Source: an uncultured Pseudomonadota bacterium
Lineage (GTDB): Bacteria > Myxococcota_A > UBA796 > GCA-2862545
Reading direction: 5' to 3'
Length of the DNA stretch: 64,000 nt
NCBI GenBank assembly: GCA_903861005.1
Contig: CAIOSP010000085.1
Span: 1-64,000, forward strand
Of this stretch, positions 46,073 through 55,317 are shown one piece after another. The notes under the pieces are model-generated. The model ran no database searches. It was not told where the DNA came from and saw only the letters and a list, made by a program, of their open reading frames with translations. Every line of letters begins with the position of its first letter. Positions within the stretch are counted from its first letter, which is position 1. Both the position numbers and the translations under genes were made by a program.

Positions 46073-46806
46073 GGCTCGAGCCCCGGGTGTGCGAGGTGTA
46101 CGAACGCATCGTCCAGCGTCGACTTGCCCGTGTCTCGGAGGATGTCCTCGAGCGTGCCCTCGCCTGCCATGCGACCCTTGGCGACGATGCCGAGTCGGTC
46201 GACGACCCGTTCGACCTCGTTCATGATGTGCGAGGACAGGATGATCGTCCTTCCGGCCACGGCCTGGGCGCGCACCAGCTCCAGGACATCGCGCCGACCC
46301 AACACATCGAGGCCGTCTGTGGGCTCGTCGAGCAGCAGCACCTGCGGGTCATGAATGAGCGCGCGGGCAAGCACGACCCGCCGCTTCATCCCCGTAGACA
46401 AATCGCCGCACGGCGTGTCCAGGTAGGTCCCCGCACCCAGGCGCTCCAACATCGCCACCGCGCGGGGCGCCGGATCCGACACGCCTTGGATGGCACCGAA
46501 CAGCCGAACGATCTCGCGCGGCGAGAGTTGCGGAGGAAGACCCGCTTCGGCGGGCACGTAGGCCAGCCGTGCGCGCGCACCCAGCGGATCCTTGAGGGCA
46601 TCGACGCCGCCGACCAGGATGCTGCCGGAGTCTGGCTGGATGAGCGTGGCCAGCATCTTGAGGGTCGTGGTCTTGCCTGCCCCGTTGGCGCCAAGGAGCC
46701 CGTAGACCTCACCAGGCTGCACGACAAAGGACAGCCCGTCGACCGCGACGACCGGCTTGCCCGATGCGACGGCGTACTGCTTTCGGACGTCGCGGACCTC
46801 GATCAT
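46069..46806 (-). CDS. ABC transporter ATP-binding protein (NatA/CcmA type)
   Basis: 245 residues. Walker A GANGAGKTT, signature LSTGMKRRVVLARAL (LSTGM is typical of the NatA/drug-export group), Walker B LLLDEPTDGLD, and switch SSHIMNEVE. GGAG lies six bases before the ATG. First gene of a three-gene operon with two permeases; it energises export of an unknown substrate (sodium, peptide or lipid are all seen in this family). Confidence 0.95.
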   Translation of the reverse strand: MIEVRDVRKQYAVASGKPVVAVDGLSFVVQPGEVYGLLGANGAGKTTTLKMLATLIQPDSGSILVGGVDALKDPLGARARLAYVPAEAGLPPQLSPREIVRLFGAIQGVSDPAPRAVAMLERLGAGTYLDTPCGDLSTGMKRRVVLARALIHDPQVLLLDEPTDGLDVLGRRDVLELVRAQAVAGRTIILSSHIMNEVERVVDRLGIVAKGRMAGEGTLEDILRDTGKSTLDDAFVHLAHPGLEP

Positions 46807-46919
46807 CGGCGCTCCGGCTGCCGCGTTTTGTATCGTTCGGTGGGCGCCGCGGCTACGTCATGGTCCCGAGTGCCCGCTGGCTAGGTTCCGGACGGTGACG
46901 AGGCAAGGGGACGATCGCT

Positions 46920-47170
46920 TTGCCTCACGAACTAAGGGTTCACCGCGCGCGCGCAGCATGCGTGCGGCGTCGGTGGATCGTCTGGGGTGCGCTGATCCTG
47001 CGCGCGCGCTTCCAGCTGGTTTCAAGCACGACCCTCAGACATGCCCCGGCTGTGGCGGCCGCATGCGTCAGCTGGCGCTGGTGCTGGCGGCGAGCGGCGA
47101 CGTGCTGCGCTGGCTGGACGACGAGCGAGCGAGCGAGCCGACGCGGCCACAAAGATCGACACGATCAAGC
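46920..47170 (+). pseudogene. IS91-like transposase C-terminal remnant, frameshifted
   Basis: Two frames together give a recognisable transposase end: WGALILRA in one frame, then after about 47010 FKHDPQTCPGCGGRMRQLAL and LRWLDDERASE in another. The order W-A-x-L-x-R-x-F-x-x-D-x-x-x-C-P-x-C-G-G-R-M is the usual C-terminus of IS91/ISCR-type transposases. No other part of the element and no ori/ter end was found. The gap 46807-47311 otherwise holds no gene. Confidence 0.5.
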
Positions 47171-47311
47171 AGGTGCGCGAGATGTGCGGCAACCACGGCT
47201 CGGCGACGACATCCGAGGGGGGCGAGATGTCCGACAAGCGCACGCCGTGAGTCGGTGGTCGCGCGGCGTGTGAGGTCGCTCCGGCGTTCGGCGCCCGTGG
47301 TGGTGGCGTGA

Positions 47312-48400
47312 CTACTTGGTGATCCGCGCGTACCGGATGAAGGCGCCGACGAGTACGTCGCCGTCCATGAGCGCGTCGTTTGTGGCGCCGACCGAGTACG
47401 CGATCCCGTTCTCTGGTTCGTTCTTGGCGGCCTGATCCACGAACGCAGCCCAGTACACGAAGCCCTCATCCTCGTCGGCGTGCAGGACGCTCTTGTTGGC
47501 GCGGACGACGGTCGAGGGGAACACGCCGAACACGGTGCCAAAGTGTGGCGTGAGCGGCGGTTGTTCGTCGGTGCGCGCCCGGTCCGGGTCGGACCAGCGC
47601 ATCTCGAGCCACATCTGCGCGTGCGTGTCCTTGTCCGCGAGGAAGTCGCCGTCGATGTCGTAGGTGGACAACGTGAACGAGGGGTTGGCCAGGTTCACGA
47701 CCCGCTCGGACTGGATGATCCGCTTGCCTCCGACGTCGTCGAAGCCGGTGTACCCGGACATGCCAAGGTCGAAGCGTCCCCAGCTCGTCTCGAAGAAGCC
47801 ATTCACGAAGCCGACGTCGTCGCGCACCCACGCCTCGCCCGTCGCGGTCAGGCCGCCCGCGTCCGCGGCGAGCGACGCGTGCCGGCACCCCGGGATGGCG
47901 CCCATCGGCGTGGTGGCGACCACATCCTCGTCGAGCACGGTGACGGTCAGTCCCATCGGCAGGAAGGTGTCGGGCGCGAGCAGGGGGTCACCGAGGAGCA
48001 GTGTGCCTCCGACCGTGGTCTGCTGCGGCGCGCCCACCTCGCCAGCGAAGTCGATGTGGAGTGGCGTGTCGAACGTGATGTCGACGCCGACCGACGGCGG
48101 CGCGTTGGGCAGGGCGAACGCGCCGATGACCACCTCCGGTCCATCGAAGGACATGGCGGCGGTGATGGGCGTGGCGCCCGGGCGCGCGTCCAGCAGGGTG
48201 ACCTGGGGCAGATCCTCCCCGCCGATGGTGGTCGTGCCCGTGACCGTGGAGGTGATCACCCCAATCCCTGCAGACTCGGTCAGCTGGTAGGACGCCCGCG
48301 TGTTCTCGAAGGGCGGATCGAACGCGCCCGGCTCCCCCGTGTTCCCTGCGTGTCCCTGGCATGCGACCAAGGCCAGACAGATCGTCAAAACCGGCTTCAT
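47312..48400 (-). CDS. Predicted lipoprotein of unknown function
   Basis: 362 residues from ATG at 48400, with GAGGA five bases upstream. Lipobox LVAC with Cys14. The mature chain is beta-rich with repeated hydrophobic strands and no recognised domain; internal pieces include GEAWVRDDVGFVNGFFETSWGRF and TYDIDGDFLADKDTHAQM, the latter Asp-rich like a calcium loop (DIDGDFLADKD). Likely on the cell surface or in the outer-membrane inner leaflet. Confidence 0.7.
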   Translation of the reverse strand: MKPVLTICLALVACQGHAGNTGEPGAFDPPFENTRASYQLTESAGIGVITSTVTGTTTIGGEDLPQVTLLDARPGATPITAAMSFDGPEVVIGAFALPNAPPSVGVDITFDTPLHIDFAGEVGAPQQTTVGGTLLLGDPLLAPDTFLPMGLTVTVLDEDVVATTPMGAIPGCRHASLAADAGGLTATGEAWVRDDVGFVNGFFETSWGRFDLGMSGYTGFDDVGGKRIIQSERVVNLANPSFTLSTYDIDGDFLADKDTHAQMWLEMRWSDPDRARTDEQPPLTPHFGTVFGVFPSTVVRANKSVLHADEDEGFVYWAAFVDQAAKNEPENGIAYSVGATNDALMDGDVLVGAFIRYARITK

Positions 48401-49122
48401 GGGGTCCTCACGTGGTGCGCTCCGGGAGCAACCGGCGTGCCGCGGGCGGCACGGGCCGGAGGCGTCCGCAGGGTGGACCCGGTCGGAAGGCCGAGCCTGC
48501 ATGCCCACGCGCGCGTGGCCGCAAAGGACCGGGAGGGGCTGGAGAAGGTCTGACGGCGCGTTCTGCACAGGGTCGGATGGTCATGGCGGCGAAGTTTCGG
48601 TTCGGTGCTCTAGAATGTCACCGTCCGCATCGGACGCTACCGGCCGTCAATCAGTCGGGCGCTTGCGGGCGAGATGGTTGGCTTGGAGCCCATCGGCGAC
48701 GGCTAGTGGAACGTGCGCTTCCACGCGAGCGTGGTTGCCACTTTCGATGGCCGCGCCGGCACGCTGAGCACTGGTACGAAGATCAGGAAGTGCAGCGCGA
48801 CCGAGACGGGCCGCGCGTGAAGCGTCGGTGTGCTGTCCACGATCGAGCCAGACACGGGCCGCGCCGGGACCAGACCGAACCGGGTTGCACCCAGAGCGAT
48901 CGCGGCCACCCACCAAGCGGGCACTGTGCCCACTCCGGGCCCTTTCCAGCCCCCTTGGGCCGGGCACAGCCACGGAGGCGCCTCCACGATGGGGACCCTG
49001 ACGCGATCGCGCGGACGGCGTGCCCTACTGCACGTAGCCCACCGCCCCCCCGACCCCACCCACAACCCACACCCCCATGCACCCCCGCGCCCGATCCGCT
49101 AGGTTTCCCCCAGGAGGACACG
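48401..49122. other. 722-bp region without a recognisable gene
   Basis: Open frames cross this stretch on both strands but none has a family match, a ribosome-binding site or the codon pattern of the neighbours. Base composition is more mixed than in adjacent genes, especially 48560-48900. The last ~20 bases hold the ribosome-binding site (AGGAGG) of the next gene. It may be decayed sequence near the transposase remnant. Confidence 0.5.
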
Positions 49123-50139
49123 ATGCGCGCGTGGGTCGTCGACGGAGCGTTCGGGCTGGACCGGCTCACCCAGGTGGGCCGCCCCGACGTGGAGCCGGGT
49201 CCCGGTGAGGTCCGCCTCCGCGTTCGCGCGGTGTCGCTGAACTACCGCGACGTGCTGATGGTGCGTGGCCTGTACGATCCTCGCCAGGCGCTCCCGCTGG
49301 TGCCCTGCAGCGACGCGTCGGGCGTGATCGACGCGGTGGGCGAGGGCGTGACGGGGCTTACGGTAGGCGCGCGCGTGTGCCCCATCTTCGCGCAGGACTG
49401 GCTGTCGGGCGACGCGGAGCGGTCGATGCTGCGCAGCACGCTCGGCGGCCCGCGCGACGGTACGCTGCGGCAGTCGATGGTGGTCCCGGCGAACGCGGTC
49501 GTGCGTGTGCCTGATCATCTCACCGACGAGGAGGCGGCGACGCTGCCTTGCGCGGGCGTGACGGCGTGGCGCGCGCTGGTGACCATGGGCGGGTTGAAGG
49601 CGGGCGACACGGTGCTGACGCAGGGCACGGGCGGCGTGTCGTGCTTTGTGACGCAGATCGGCGCGATGTTTGGGGCGCGGGTGATCGTGACGTCGTCGAG
49701 CGACGCGAAGCTGGAGCGGGTGCGGGCGCTGGGGGCGGCGCACGGCATCAACTACAAGACCGAGCCGCAGTGGGGGAAGGCCGCGACGGCGTGGACCGGC
49801 GGGCGTGGTGTGGACCACGTGATCGAGCTGGGCGGCGCCGGCACGCTGGACGAGACGCTGCGCGCGGTGCGGGTGGGCGGCACGGTGACGCTGCTCGGCA
49901 TCCTGGCGGGCGCCAAGGTGGAGCTGAACCTCACGCGGGTGTTCATGAACGCGGTGCGGGTGCAGGGGCTGATGGTCGGACATCGGGCGGACTTCGAGGC
50001 GCTGCTGCGCGCGCTCGACGCCAACCACGACGTTCGGCCGGTGGTGGACAAGGTCTTCGACTTCGACGACGCGCCCGCGGCGTTCGCCCACCTGGCGGCG
50101 GCGGGTCACGTCGGCAAGGTCGTGGTGAGGTTGCCATGA
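49123..50139 (+). CDS. MDR-family NAD(P)H oxidoreductase, quinone-reductase/zinc-independent ADH-like
   Basis: 338 residues from ATG at 49123 (AGGAGG upstream). Medium-chain reductase fold: VSLNYRDVLMVRG, PCSDASGVIDAVGEGV, and the nucleotide-binding loop QGTGGVSCFVTQIG. The catalytic zinc ligands of alcohol dehydrogenases (GHE) are missing, as in quinone reductases and enoyl reductases. The stop overlaps the next gene's ATG as ATGA, so the pair is co-translated. Confidence 0.88.
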   Translation: MRAWVVDGAFGLDRLTQVGRPDVEPGPGEVRLRVRAVSLNYRDVLMVRGLYDPRQALPLVPCSDASGVIDAVGEGVTGLTVGARVCPIFAQDWLSGDAERSMLRSTLGGPRDGTLRQSMVVPANAVVRVPDHLTDEEAATLPCAGVTAWRALVTMGGLKAGDTVLTQGTGGVSCFVTQIGAMFGARVIVTSSSDAKLERVRALGAAHGINYKTEPQWGKAATAWTGGRGVDHVIELGGAGTLDETLRAVRVGGTVTLLGILAGAKVELNLTRVFMNAVRVQGLMVGHRADFEALLRALDANHDVRPVVDKVFDFDDAPAAFAHLAAAGHVGKVVVRLP

Positions 50140-51200
50140 GCATGCGCGCGATCGGGGGCGCGGTCGGGGCCGTCGTGCTGGGTGTGGTCGCCTACCTGGC
50201 GGCGTGGCCGGTGCCGGTCGATCCCGAGACCTGGAGCCCGCCCGCCGACGTGGGCCTGACGGGCCGCTTCAAGCCGACCGGCGACTTTGCCGGCGCGCAG
50301 GTCCTTCCGGTGGGCAAGGCGCCGGAGGACGTGGCGGTGGGCCCGGACGGCCGCGTGTGGACGGGTCTCGCCGACGGCCGGATCATGCGCTGGGACGCCG
50401 ACGGCAAGGGCCCGGTCGAGGTGGTGAACACCGGCGGCCGCCCGCTCGGCCTGCGGTTCGCCCCGGACGGTCGGCTGATCGTGGCCGACACCAAGCTCGG
50501 GCTGCTCGCCATCACGCAGGACGGCGCCGTGGAGGTGCTCGCGAACCAGGTGGACGGCCGCCCGCTGGTGTTCGCGGATGACCTGGACGTGTCGTCGACC
50601 GGCGTAGTGTGGTTCAGCGACGCGTCCGCCAAGTTCACGCAGCGCGACTACAAGCTCGACATGCTGGAGAGTCGGCCGAACGGCAGGCTGATGACGTACG
50701 ACCTGAACACGCACCAGTCCAAGACGGTGGTCGACAAGCTGTACTTCGCGAACGGCGTCGCGCTGGCCGCGGATGAGTCGTTCGTGCTGTTCAACGAGAC
50801 GACGCGCTACCGCGTGCAGCGCCTGTGGCTCACCGGCCCCAAAGCCGGCACGCAGGACGTGCTGATCGACAACCTGCCGGGCTTCCCGGACGGCATCACG
50901 CGCGGGGACGACGGCCTGTTCTGGATCGCCATCCCGTCGCCACGCGACGCGATCGTCGACGGCCTCGCGGGCTCACCGGCGCTGCGCAAGGCGGTGGTGC
51001 GCCTGCCCAAGTTTGTGCAGCCCGCCGCCAAGCGTCACCCGATCGCGATCGCCGTGGACGCGTCGGGCCAGGTGCGGCGCGTGCTCGAAGATTCACACGG
51101 CGCCGCGTTCGCGGTCGACACCAACGTGGTGGTCGATCGCGGCGCGCTGTGGATGGGCAGCTTGGAGGACTCGGCGATCGCGCGCGTGCCGCTGAAGTGA
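50136..51200 (+). CDS. SMP-30/strictosidine synthase-like beta-propeller hydrolase
   Basis: 354 residues. One N-terminal membrane anchor (GAVGAVVLGVVAYLAAWP), then a six-bladed propeller of the SMP-30/APMAP/strictosidine-synthase superfamily: PEDVAVGPDGRVWTGLADGRI, PLGLRFAPDGRLIVADTKLGL, GVALAADESFVLFNETTRYRV and GFPDGITRGDDGLFWIAIPSP. Family members are lactonases or arylesterases needing calcium. Coupled to the upstream reductase, so they may act on the same lipid or terpenoid substrate; this is inference. Confidence 0.87.
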   Translation: MSMRAIGGAVGAVVLGVVAYLAAWPVPVDPETWSPPADVGLTGRFKPTGDFAGAQVLPVGKAPEDVAVGPDGRVWTGLADGRIMRWDADGKGPVEVVNTGGRPLGLRFAPDGRLIVADTKLGLLAITQDGAVEVLANQVDGRPLVFADDLDVSSTGVVWFSDASAKFTQRDYKLDMLESRPNGRLMTYDLNTHQSKTVVDKLYFANGVALAADESFVLFNETTRYRVQRLWLTGPKAGTQDVLIDNLPGFPDGITRGDDGLFWIAIPSPRDAIVDGLAGSPALRKAVVRLPKFVQPAAKRHPIAIAVDASGQVRRVLEDSHGAAFAVDTNVVVDRGALWMGSLEDSAIARVPLK

Positions 51201-51206
51201 TCCGCG

Positions 51207-51246
51207 GCGTCGCGCGCGCGTCTGCCCCGTGGTGTGGGCGCGACGC
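51207..51246. terminator. Possible hairpin between convergent genes
   Basis: GCGTCGCGC (51207-51215) pairs with GCGCGACGC (51238-51246) around a 22-base loop, between the SMP-30-like stop and the phosphatase stop. The flanks TGATC and GATCA extend the symmetry. No T tract; the loop is long, so support is weak. Confidence 0.3.
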
Positions 51247-51256
51247 GCGGCGGCGA

Positions 51257-52570
51257 TCAGCGAGGCAGCGTGACGGTGTCGAGCACGTTGTCCGACAGGT
51301 CACGCACCGTGATGGTGACGCTGGTCGGGCCGAACTCGGCGATCATGTAGTGCTCGACGGTGGCGGTCTGCGCGTTGAACCACTCGGGGATGGTGTCGGT
51401 GTACAGGTCCGCGCCCGCGCCGCCGGACACGAAGTAGGTGGTGCCTTCGCCGGCGGCGACTTCGGCGTCGGCCTTGATCACCTTGCTGCGCTCGTAGATG
51501 TGGTTGTGCCCCGCGAACACGAGGTCGACGTGCTGCGCGTCGAAGACGGGCGCCCACGCGTCGCGCACGTCCTCCGCCGAACCGTGACCGTCGCAGATGC
51601 TGTACTCGGTGCGGTGGTGCATCGCGATCTTCCAGTCCGCCGTCGACGCGCCGAACTTGGAGGTCAGGAAGTCCGCCTGCGCGACCGTGATGTCCTCGGC
51701 CGTCGCGACCGTGTCGTTGAGCGACGCGACGGTGGCGTTGCCAAAGTCGATGGTGAACCACTGCTCGTTGTTCGGGAGGCTGAACTGCGCGAAGTAGTTG
51801 GACGACAGGATCTCGTGGTTGCCGTGCGCCGGCACGATCACCTTGCTGGCGAACGTGCTGCCCGCGGCGTTCCACCACGCGAGCCACTCGGCCTGGTTGG
51901 CGCCCAGGTCGACCATGTCGCCGCTGAACAGGTAGAAGTCCGGGTCGTGCGACTCCATCTTGGCGATGACGTTGCCCCAGGTCTCGTAGGCGCCGCGGCT
52001 GTCGCCGGCGATGGCGACGGTGAAGGTGTCGAAGGTGCCGGGTGCGGCGGGCGTGGTGAACTGGAACGTGTCGGACCAGTGGCCCTCGCCGCCCACCTGG
52101 TAGCTGTAGGTGGTGCCCGGCTTGAGGCGGCCGCACAGCTTGAGCTCGTGCACGCGGTAGTCGGTGCCGTCCTTGCCGCCGAACGAGAAGCTCACGCCCT
52201 TGGACGTGTGGTCGAGCGCGGACCCTTCGCCCCACTTCACCTGGCTGGCGAGCGTGCCGACGTCGGTGTTCCACACGAACGAGATGGAGTTCGAGGTGTT
52301 GGCGCCGGGCCAGCCCAGGTGCACCTGCGACGGGTCGGGGCCGACCGACGTGGAGCCGACGGACTGCGCGCTGCCGAAGGTGGCCTCGTCGGCCTGGATG
52401 CCCTGGGTGCTGGTCTCGCCGAACGCGCCGGGGACGCTGTAGCTCTCGGAGCACTGGTCGACGGCGACGGCGGGCGCGTCGGAGTCCGTGTCGTCCGCGC
52501 CGTCCTTGCCGGTGTTGCACGCGAAGGCGAGGGCGAGGAGCAGCGGCGCCCCTTGGCGAGACACGGACAT
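51257..52570 (-). CDS. Purple-acid-phosphatase-like metallophosphoesterase lipoprotein A
   Basis: 437 residues from ATG at 52570 (GGAG upstream); a longer frame is open to 52612 but would hide the lipobox. Lipobox AFAC with Cys18, then an Asp/Gly-rich linker. Residues about 75-175 are an FN3-like PAP N-domain. The catalytic domain has GDSRG (D190), GDMVD (D217, D220), GNHE (N250, H251), MHHR (H317/318) and GHNH (H354, H356), a full two-metal set. Secreted PAP-like enzymes release phosphate from organic esters. Two paralogues lie nearby. Promoter region contains the Pho-box-like repeat at 52607. Confidence 0.92.
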   Translation of the reverse strand: MSVSRQGAPLLLALAFACNTGKDGADDTDSDAPAVAVDQCSESYSVPGAFGETSTQGIQADEATFGSAQSVGSTSVGPDPSQVHLGWPGANTSNSISFVWNTDVGTLASQVKWGEGSALDHTSKGVSFSFGGKDGTDYRVHELKLCGRLKPGTTYSYQVGGEGHWSDTFQFTTPAAPGTFDTFTVAIAGDSRGAYETWGNVIAKMESHDPDFYLFSGDMVDLGANQAEWLAWWNAAGSTFASKVIVPAHGNHEILSSNYFAQFSLPNNEQWFTIDFGNATVASLNDTVATAEDITVAQADFLTSKFGASTADWKIAMHHRTEYSICDGHGSAEDVRDAWAPVFDAQHVDLVFAGHNHIYERSKVIKADAEVAAGEGTTYFVSGGAGADLYTDTIPEWFNAQTATVEHYMIAEFGPTSVTITVRDLSDNVLDTVTLPR

Positions 52571-52606
52571 GAAAACTCCGGCACAGCGAAGGTCGTTCCG
52601 TGCCAT

Positions 52607-52623
52607 CGTCACATAACCGTCAC
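52607..52623. promoter_or_regulatory. Pho-box-like direct repeat upstream of phosphatase A
   Basis: CGTCAC at 52607-52612 and again at 52618-52623, an 11-bp period, with ATAAC between. The shape is close to the PhoB box (two TGTCA units with an A-rich spacer, 11-bp period). On the coding strand it reads GTGACG twice. It lies 37-53 bp before the start of the downstream phosphatase, inverted relative to the common orientation. Confidence 0.5.
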
Positions 52624-52661
52624 CTTTCGGGCTGTCCGAGACTCCGTTTCAACCGCGAGAA

Positions 52662-53987
52662 TCACCGAACCCGGGGCAGGGTGACGGTGTCGAGCACGTT
52701 GTCGGACAGGTCGCGCGCGGTGATCGTGACCGACGTCGGGCCGAACTCAGCGATCAGGTAGTGCTCGGCGATCGCCACGCTCGCGGTGAACGGCTCCGGG
52801 TGGGTCTCCGCATACAGGGGCGCGCCGGCGCCGCCGGTCACGTAGTAGACCGTGCCCTTGCCCGGCTCGACAACCTGATCGCCGCGCAGGGGCTTGCTGC
52901 GCTCGTACAGGTGGTTGTGTCCGGCGAACACCAAGTCGACGCCCAGCTCGTCGAACACGGGCGCGAACGCCTCGCGCACCGGCATGGTGGACCCGTGCGC
53001 GTCGCAGGCGCTGTAGGCGGCGCGATGGTGCACCGCGATCCGCCACGCGGCCTTGGACGCGGAGAAGATCTGCCGCATGTAGGCGGGCTCGGCGACGGTG
53101 AGGTCGTCGGCGCGGGTGACGGTGTCGTTGAGCGACACGAGGGTCGCGTTGCCGTAGTCGATCGCGAACCACTGCTCGTTGTTCGGGAGGCTGAACTGCG
53201 CGAAGTAGTTCGCGGACAGCATCTCGTGGTTGCCGTGCGCGGGCACCATCACCTTGCGCGCGAACGTGTCGCCGGTGGCGGCCCACCACGCGAGCCACTC
53301 GGCGGCGTTGCCCCCGCGATCGACCATGTCGCCGCCGAACACGTAGAGGTCGGGATCGTGCGCCGCCATCGCGGTCACGACGTGGCTCCAGTTCTCGTAG
53401 CTGCCGCGGCTGTCGCCGGAGATGGCGACGGTGAACGTGTCGAAGGTCCCGGGGCTACCTGGCGTGGTGAACGAGTAGGTGGGCGACCAGTGGCCATCGC
53501 CGCCAACGCGGTAGGCGTAGGTGGTGCCCGGCTTGAGCACGCCGCACAGGCGCAGTTCATGCACGCGGTAGGGGGCGTCGGCGCCGACGGTGAAGCTGGT
53601 CGCGGCGGTGTGCTGATCGAGCGCGTCGCCCTCGCCCCACTCGACGCGGCTGGCGAGCGTGCCGGGGTCGGTGATCCACTCGATGGAGATCGACGTGGAC
53701 GTGTCCTGGGCTGGCCAGCCGAGGTGAACCAGGCTGGGGTCGGGCCCGACCTTGTTGGGGCCGACGTCGCGCGCCGCGCCGAACACCGCCTGATCGGGCG
53801 CGAACTGGGCCCCGGGCGCGCCGACGCCCTGCACGCAGGCTTCGACGGGCGTGAGCGGCGGGGACGGCGCGGCGGGCGGCAACTCGGCAGAGGTGTTGAC
53901 GGCCTCGGCGAGCGGCGTGGGCTCGGAGGATCCCCACTGACAAGCGGCGGCGCACACGAAGATCCACAGCCGGCGAAGCGAGCTCAA
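52662..53987 (-). CDS. Purple-acid-phosphatase-like metallophosphoesterase lipoprotein B
   Basis: 441 residues. Lipobox AAAC with Cys16, then a Pro/Ala-rich linker to about residue 50. Same layout as its neighbour: PAP N-domain (VHLGWPAQDTSTSISIEW, RVHELRLCGVLKPGTTYAYR), then AISGDSRGSY, FGGDMVDRGG, HGNHEML, VHHRAAY and AGHNHLYERS. All metal ligands are kept. The C-terminus ARDLSDNVLDTVTLPRVR is shared with both paralogues. 91 bp separate it from phosphatase A, which has its own candidate promoter element. Confidence 0.92.
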   Translation of the reverse strand: MSSLRRLWIFVCAAACQWGSSEPTPLAEAVNTSAELPPAAPSPPLTPVEACVQGVGAPGAQFAPDQAVFGAARDVGPNKVGPDPSLVHLGWPAQDTSTSISIEWITDPGTLASRVEWGEGDALDQHTAATSFTVGADAPYRVHELRLCGVLKPGTTYAYRVGGDGHWSPTYSFTTPGSPGTFDTFTVAISGDSRGSYENWSHVVTAMAAHDPDLYVFGGDMVDRGGNAAEWLAWWAATGDTFARKVMVPAHGNHEMLSANYFAQFSLPNNEQWFAIDYGNATLVSLNDTVTRADDLTVAEPAYMRQIFSASKAAWRIAVHHRAAYSACDAHGSTMPVREAFAPVFDELGVDLVFAGHNHLYERSKPLRGDQVVEPGKGTVYYVTGGAGAPLYAETHPEPFTASVAIAEHYLIAEFGPTSVTITARDLSDNVLDTVTLPRVR

Positions 53988-54039
53988 GCGTCCCTCCCAG
54001 GGGACGCTAGGCTAGCACGGCGCCGGCGTGGTTCGGGCC

Positions 54040-55317
54040 CTACCCTGCGGTCGGGTCCATCACGCGGGCGACGAACAGCACGCTGCCGGTGAGCTCGTCG
54101 CGGATCACGAACAGGAACGGGTGGTTGGCGACCGTCTCCATGGCGCCGCCCTTGTCATTCACGATCACGGCGGTCGCGGCGGCGGCCTCGGTGCCGTGCT
54201 CGTCGATCTGGATCCAGGCCTCGTGGATCACGTCGGCCACGTAGAAGCCGTCGGCGGCGCCGCTGTCGGCCATGGGGGAGAGGTCCGCGAGCTGGTCGTC
54301 GAACAGGTCGGTCATGCCGAGCGTGTTGAGCGCGGGCACCAGGGAGCTGTGCCAGCGCAAGGTCAGCTTGGGCAGGCCGAGCAGGCCCTCGCGCTCGCCG
54401 TCCTCCGAGTACGCCCCGGCGATCGGCGCGACCCATGCGTCGAAGGTTGCGGCGTCGAGCTGGGCCTCCACGGTGGGCAGTCCATCGTCCAGGAACGGGA
54501 TCACCAGGTAGGCGGCGACCTCGTCGTCCTCGTAGGGCAGGCGCACGATCGAGGCGTCATCCGCGGTGGTGATCCGGATGCGCGCGTCCTCGATGTCCTC
54601 GAGGTTCAGCCACATCATGTCCGTGTCGACGATGGAGCCATCCAGGCGTGTGAAGCCTCTCTTTCGGGTCGCAGCCGGGTCGAACTCGGTCCACCACTTG
54701 GCGACGAAGGTGATGGCGTTCGCGAGGACGAGGCGGGTGTCCGTGGTGATCGTGCCCTGCGGGAGCAGCTCGGGGATCTTCGCGTCAGTGTGGTCGGACA
54801 CCCAGGTGTTCACGGTGCCGCGCGCGGCCTCGGGGTCGGAGTTGAAGTCGACCAACTCCATCGGCGCCTTCCAGTCGTCGGTGCAGGTGGCCAGGAAGGG
54901 CGCGGCCCAGGGCGTGCCGTCCTGCCCGAACAGCTGGTTGGCCACGGCGAGCGTGTAGCCGCGCTTCTTGGCGCCGTTCAGGTCGTCGGTGAGCGCGCCG
55001 AACGCCGGGTGCCAGGCGGCTGGGTCGAGGCCCACGTGCAGCGCGTCGGTCATCTGGGTGAGGGTGTCTCCGGCTGCCCCGGCCGACGTCATGCCGAGCG
55101 CGGCGGCGACCGAGAGCGGCGAGAAGAACAGGTTGGTGTCGCCGGTGGCGAGCTGGCCGTACATGTCCCAGGTGAAAGTGTTGTTCCCGTCGACCACGGA
55201 GCCCACGTCGCCGTCGGCGCTGGTGACGACGCGCGCGACGCGGTCGGGGTCCCAGGCGTGCGGGTCGGCCTTGCAGGCGGTGGCGAGGAGCACGGTGAGC
55301 AGGGTCAGGCGGCGCAT
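54040..55317 (-). CDS. Serpin lipoprotein, inhibitory type
   Basis: 425 residues from ATG at 55317 (GAGG upstream). Lipobox ATAC with Cys15, Lys next. Serpin signatures: NLFFSPLSVAAALGMTSAGAAGDT, LVLANAITFVAKWW, and the hinge DEHGTEAAAATAV, whose small residues mark inhibitory serpins. Counting from the hinge, with the same loop length as alpha-1-antitrypsin (no gap up to NHPFLF), P1 is K389 and P1' Gly, predicting inhibition of trypsin-like proteases. Bacterial serpins are sparse, and here it lies among secreted phosphatases. Confidence 0.95.
   Translation of the reverse strand: MRRLTLLTVLLATACKADPHAWDPDRVARVVTSADGDVGSVVDGNNTFTWDMYGQLATGDTNLFFSPLSVAAALGMTSAGAAGDTLTQMTDALHVGLDPAAWHPAFGALTDDLNGAKKRGYTLAVANQLFGQDGTPWAAPFLATCTDDWKAPMELVDFNSDPEAARGTVNTWVSDHTDAKIPELLPQGTITTDTRLVLANAITFVAKWWTEFDPAATRKRGFTRLDGSIVDTDMMWLNLEDIEDARIRITTADDASIVRLPYEDDEVAAYLVIPFLDDGLPTVEAQLDAATFDAWVAPIAGAYSEDGEREGLLGLPKLTLRWHSSLVPALNTLGMTDLFDDQLADLSPMADSGAADGFYVADVIHEAWIQIDEHGTEAAAATAVIVNDKGGAMETVANHPFLFVIRDELTGSVLFVARVMDPTAG

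Noticed and set aside
48703-49065. Minus-strand frame with a hydrophobic stretch (SVALHFLIFVPVLSVPA) in the gene-poor zone
   Set aside because: No start signal, no family match and no matching neighbour; the hydrophobic run is short and could be chance.
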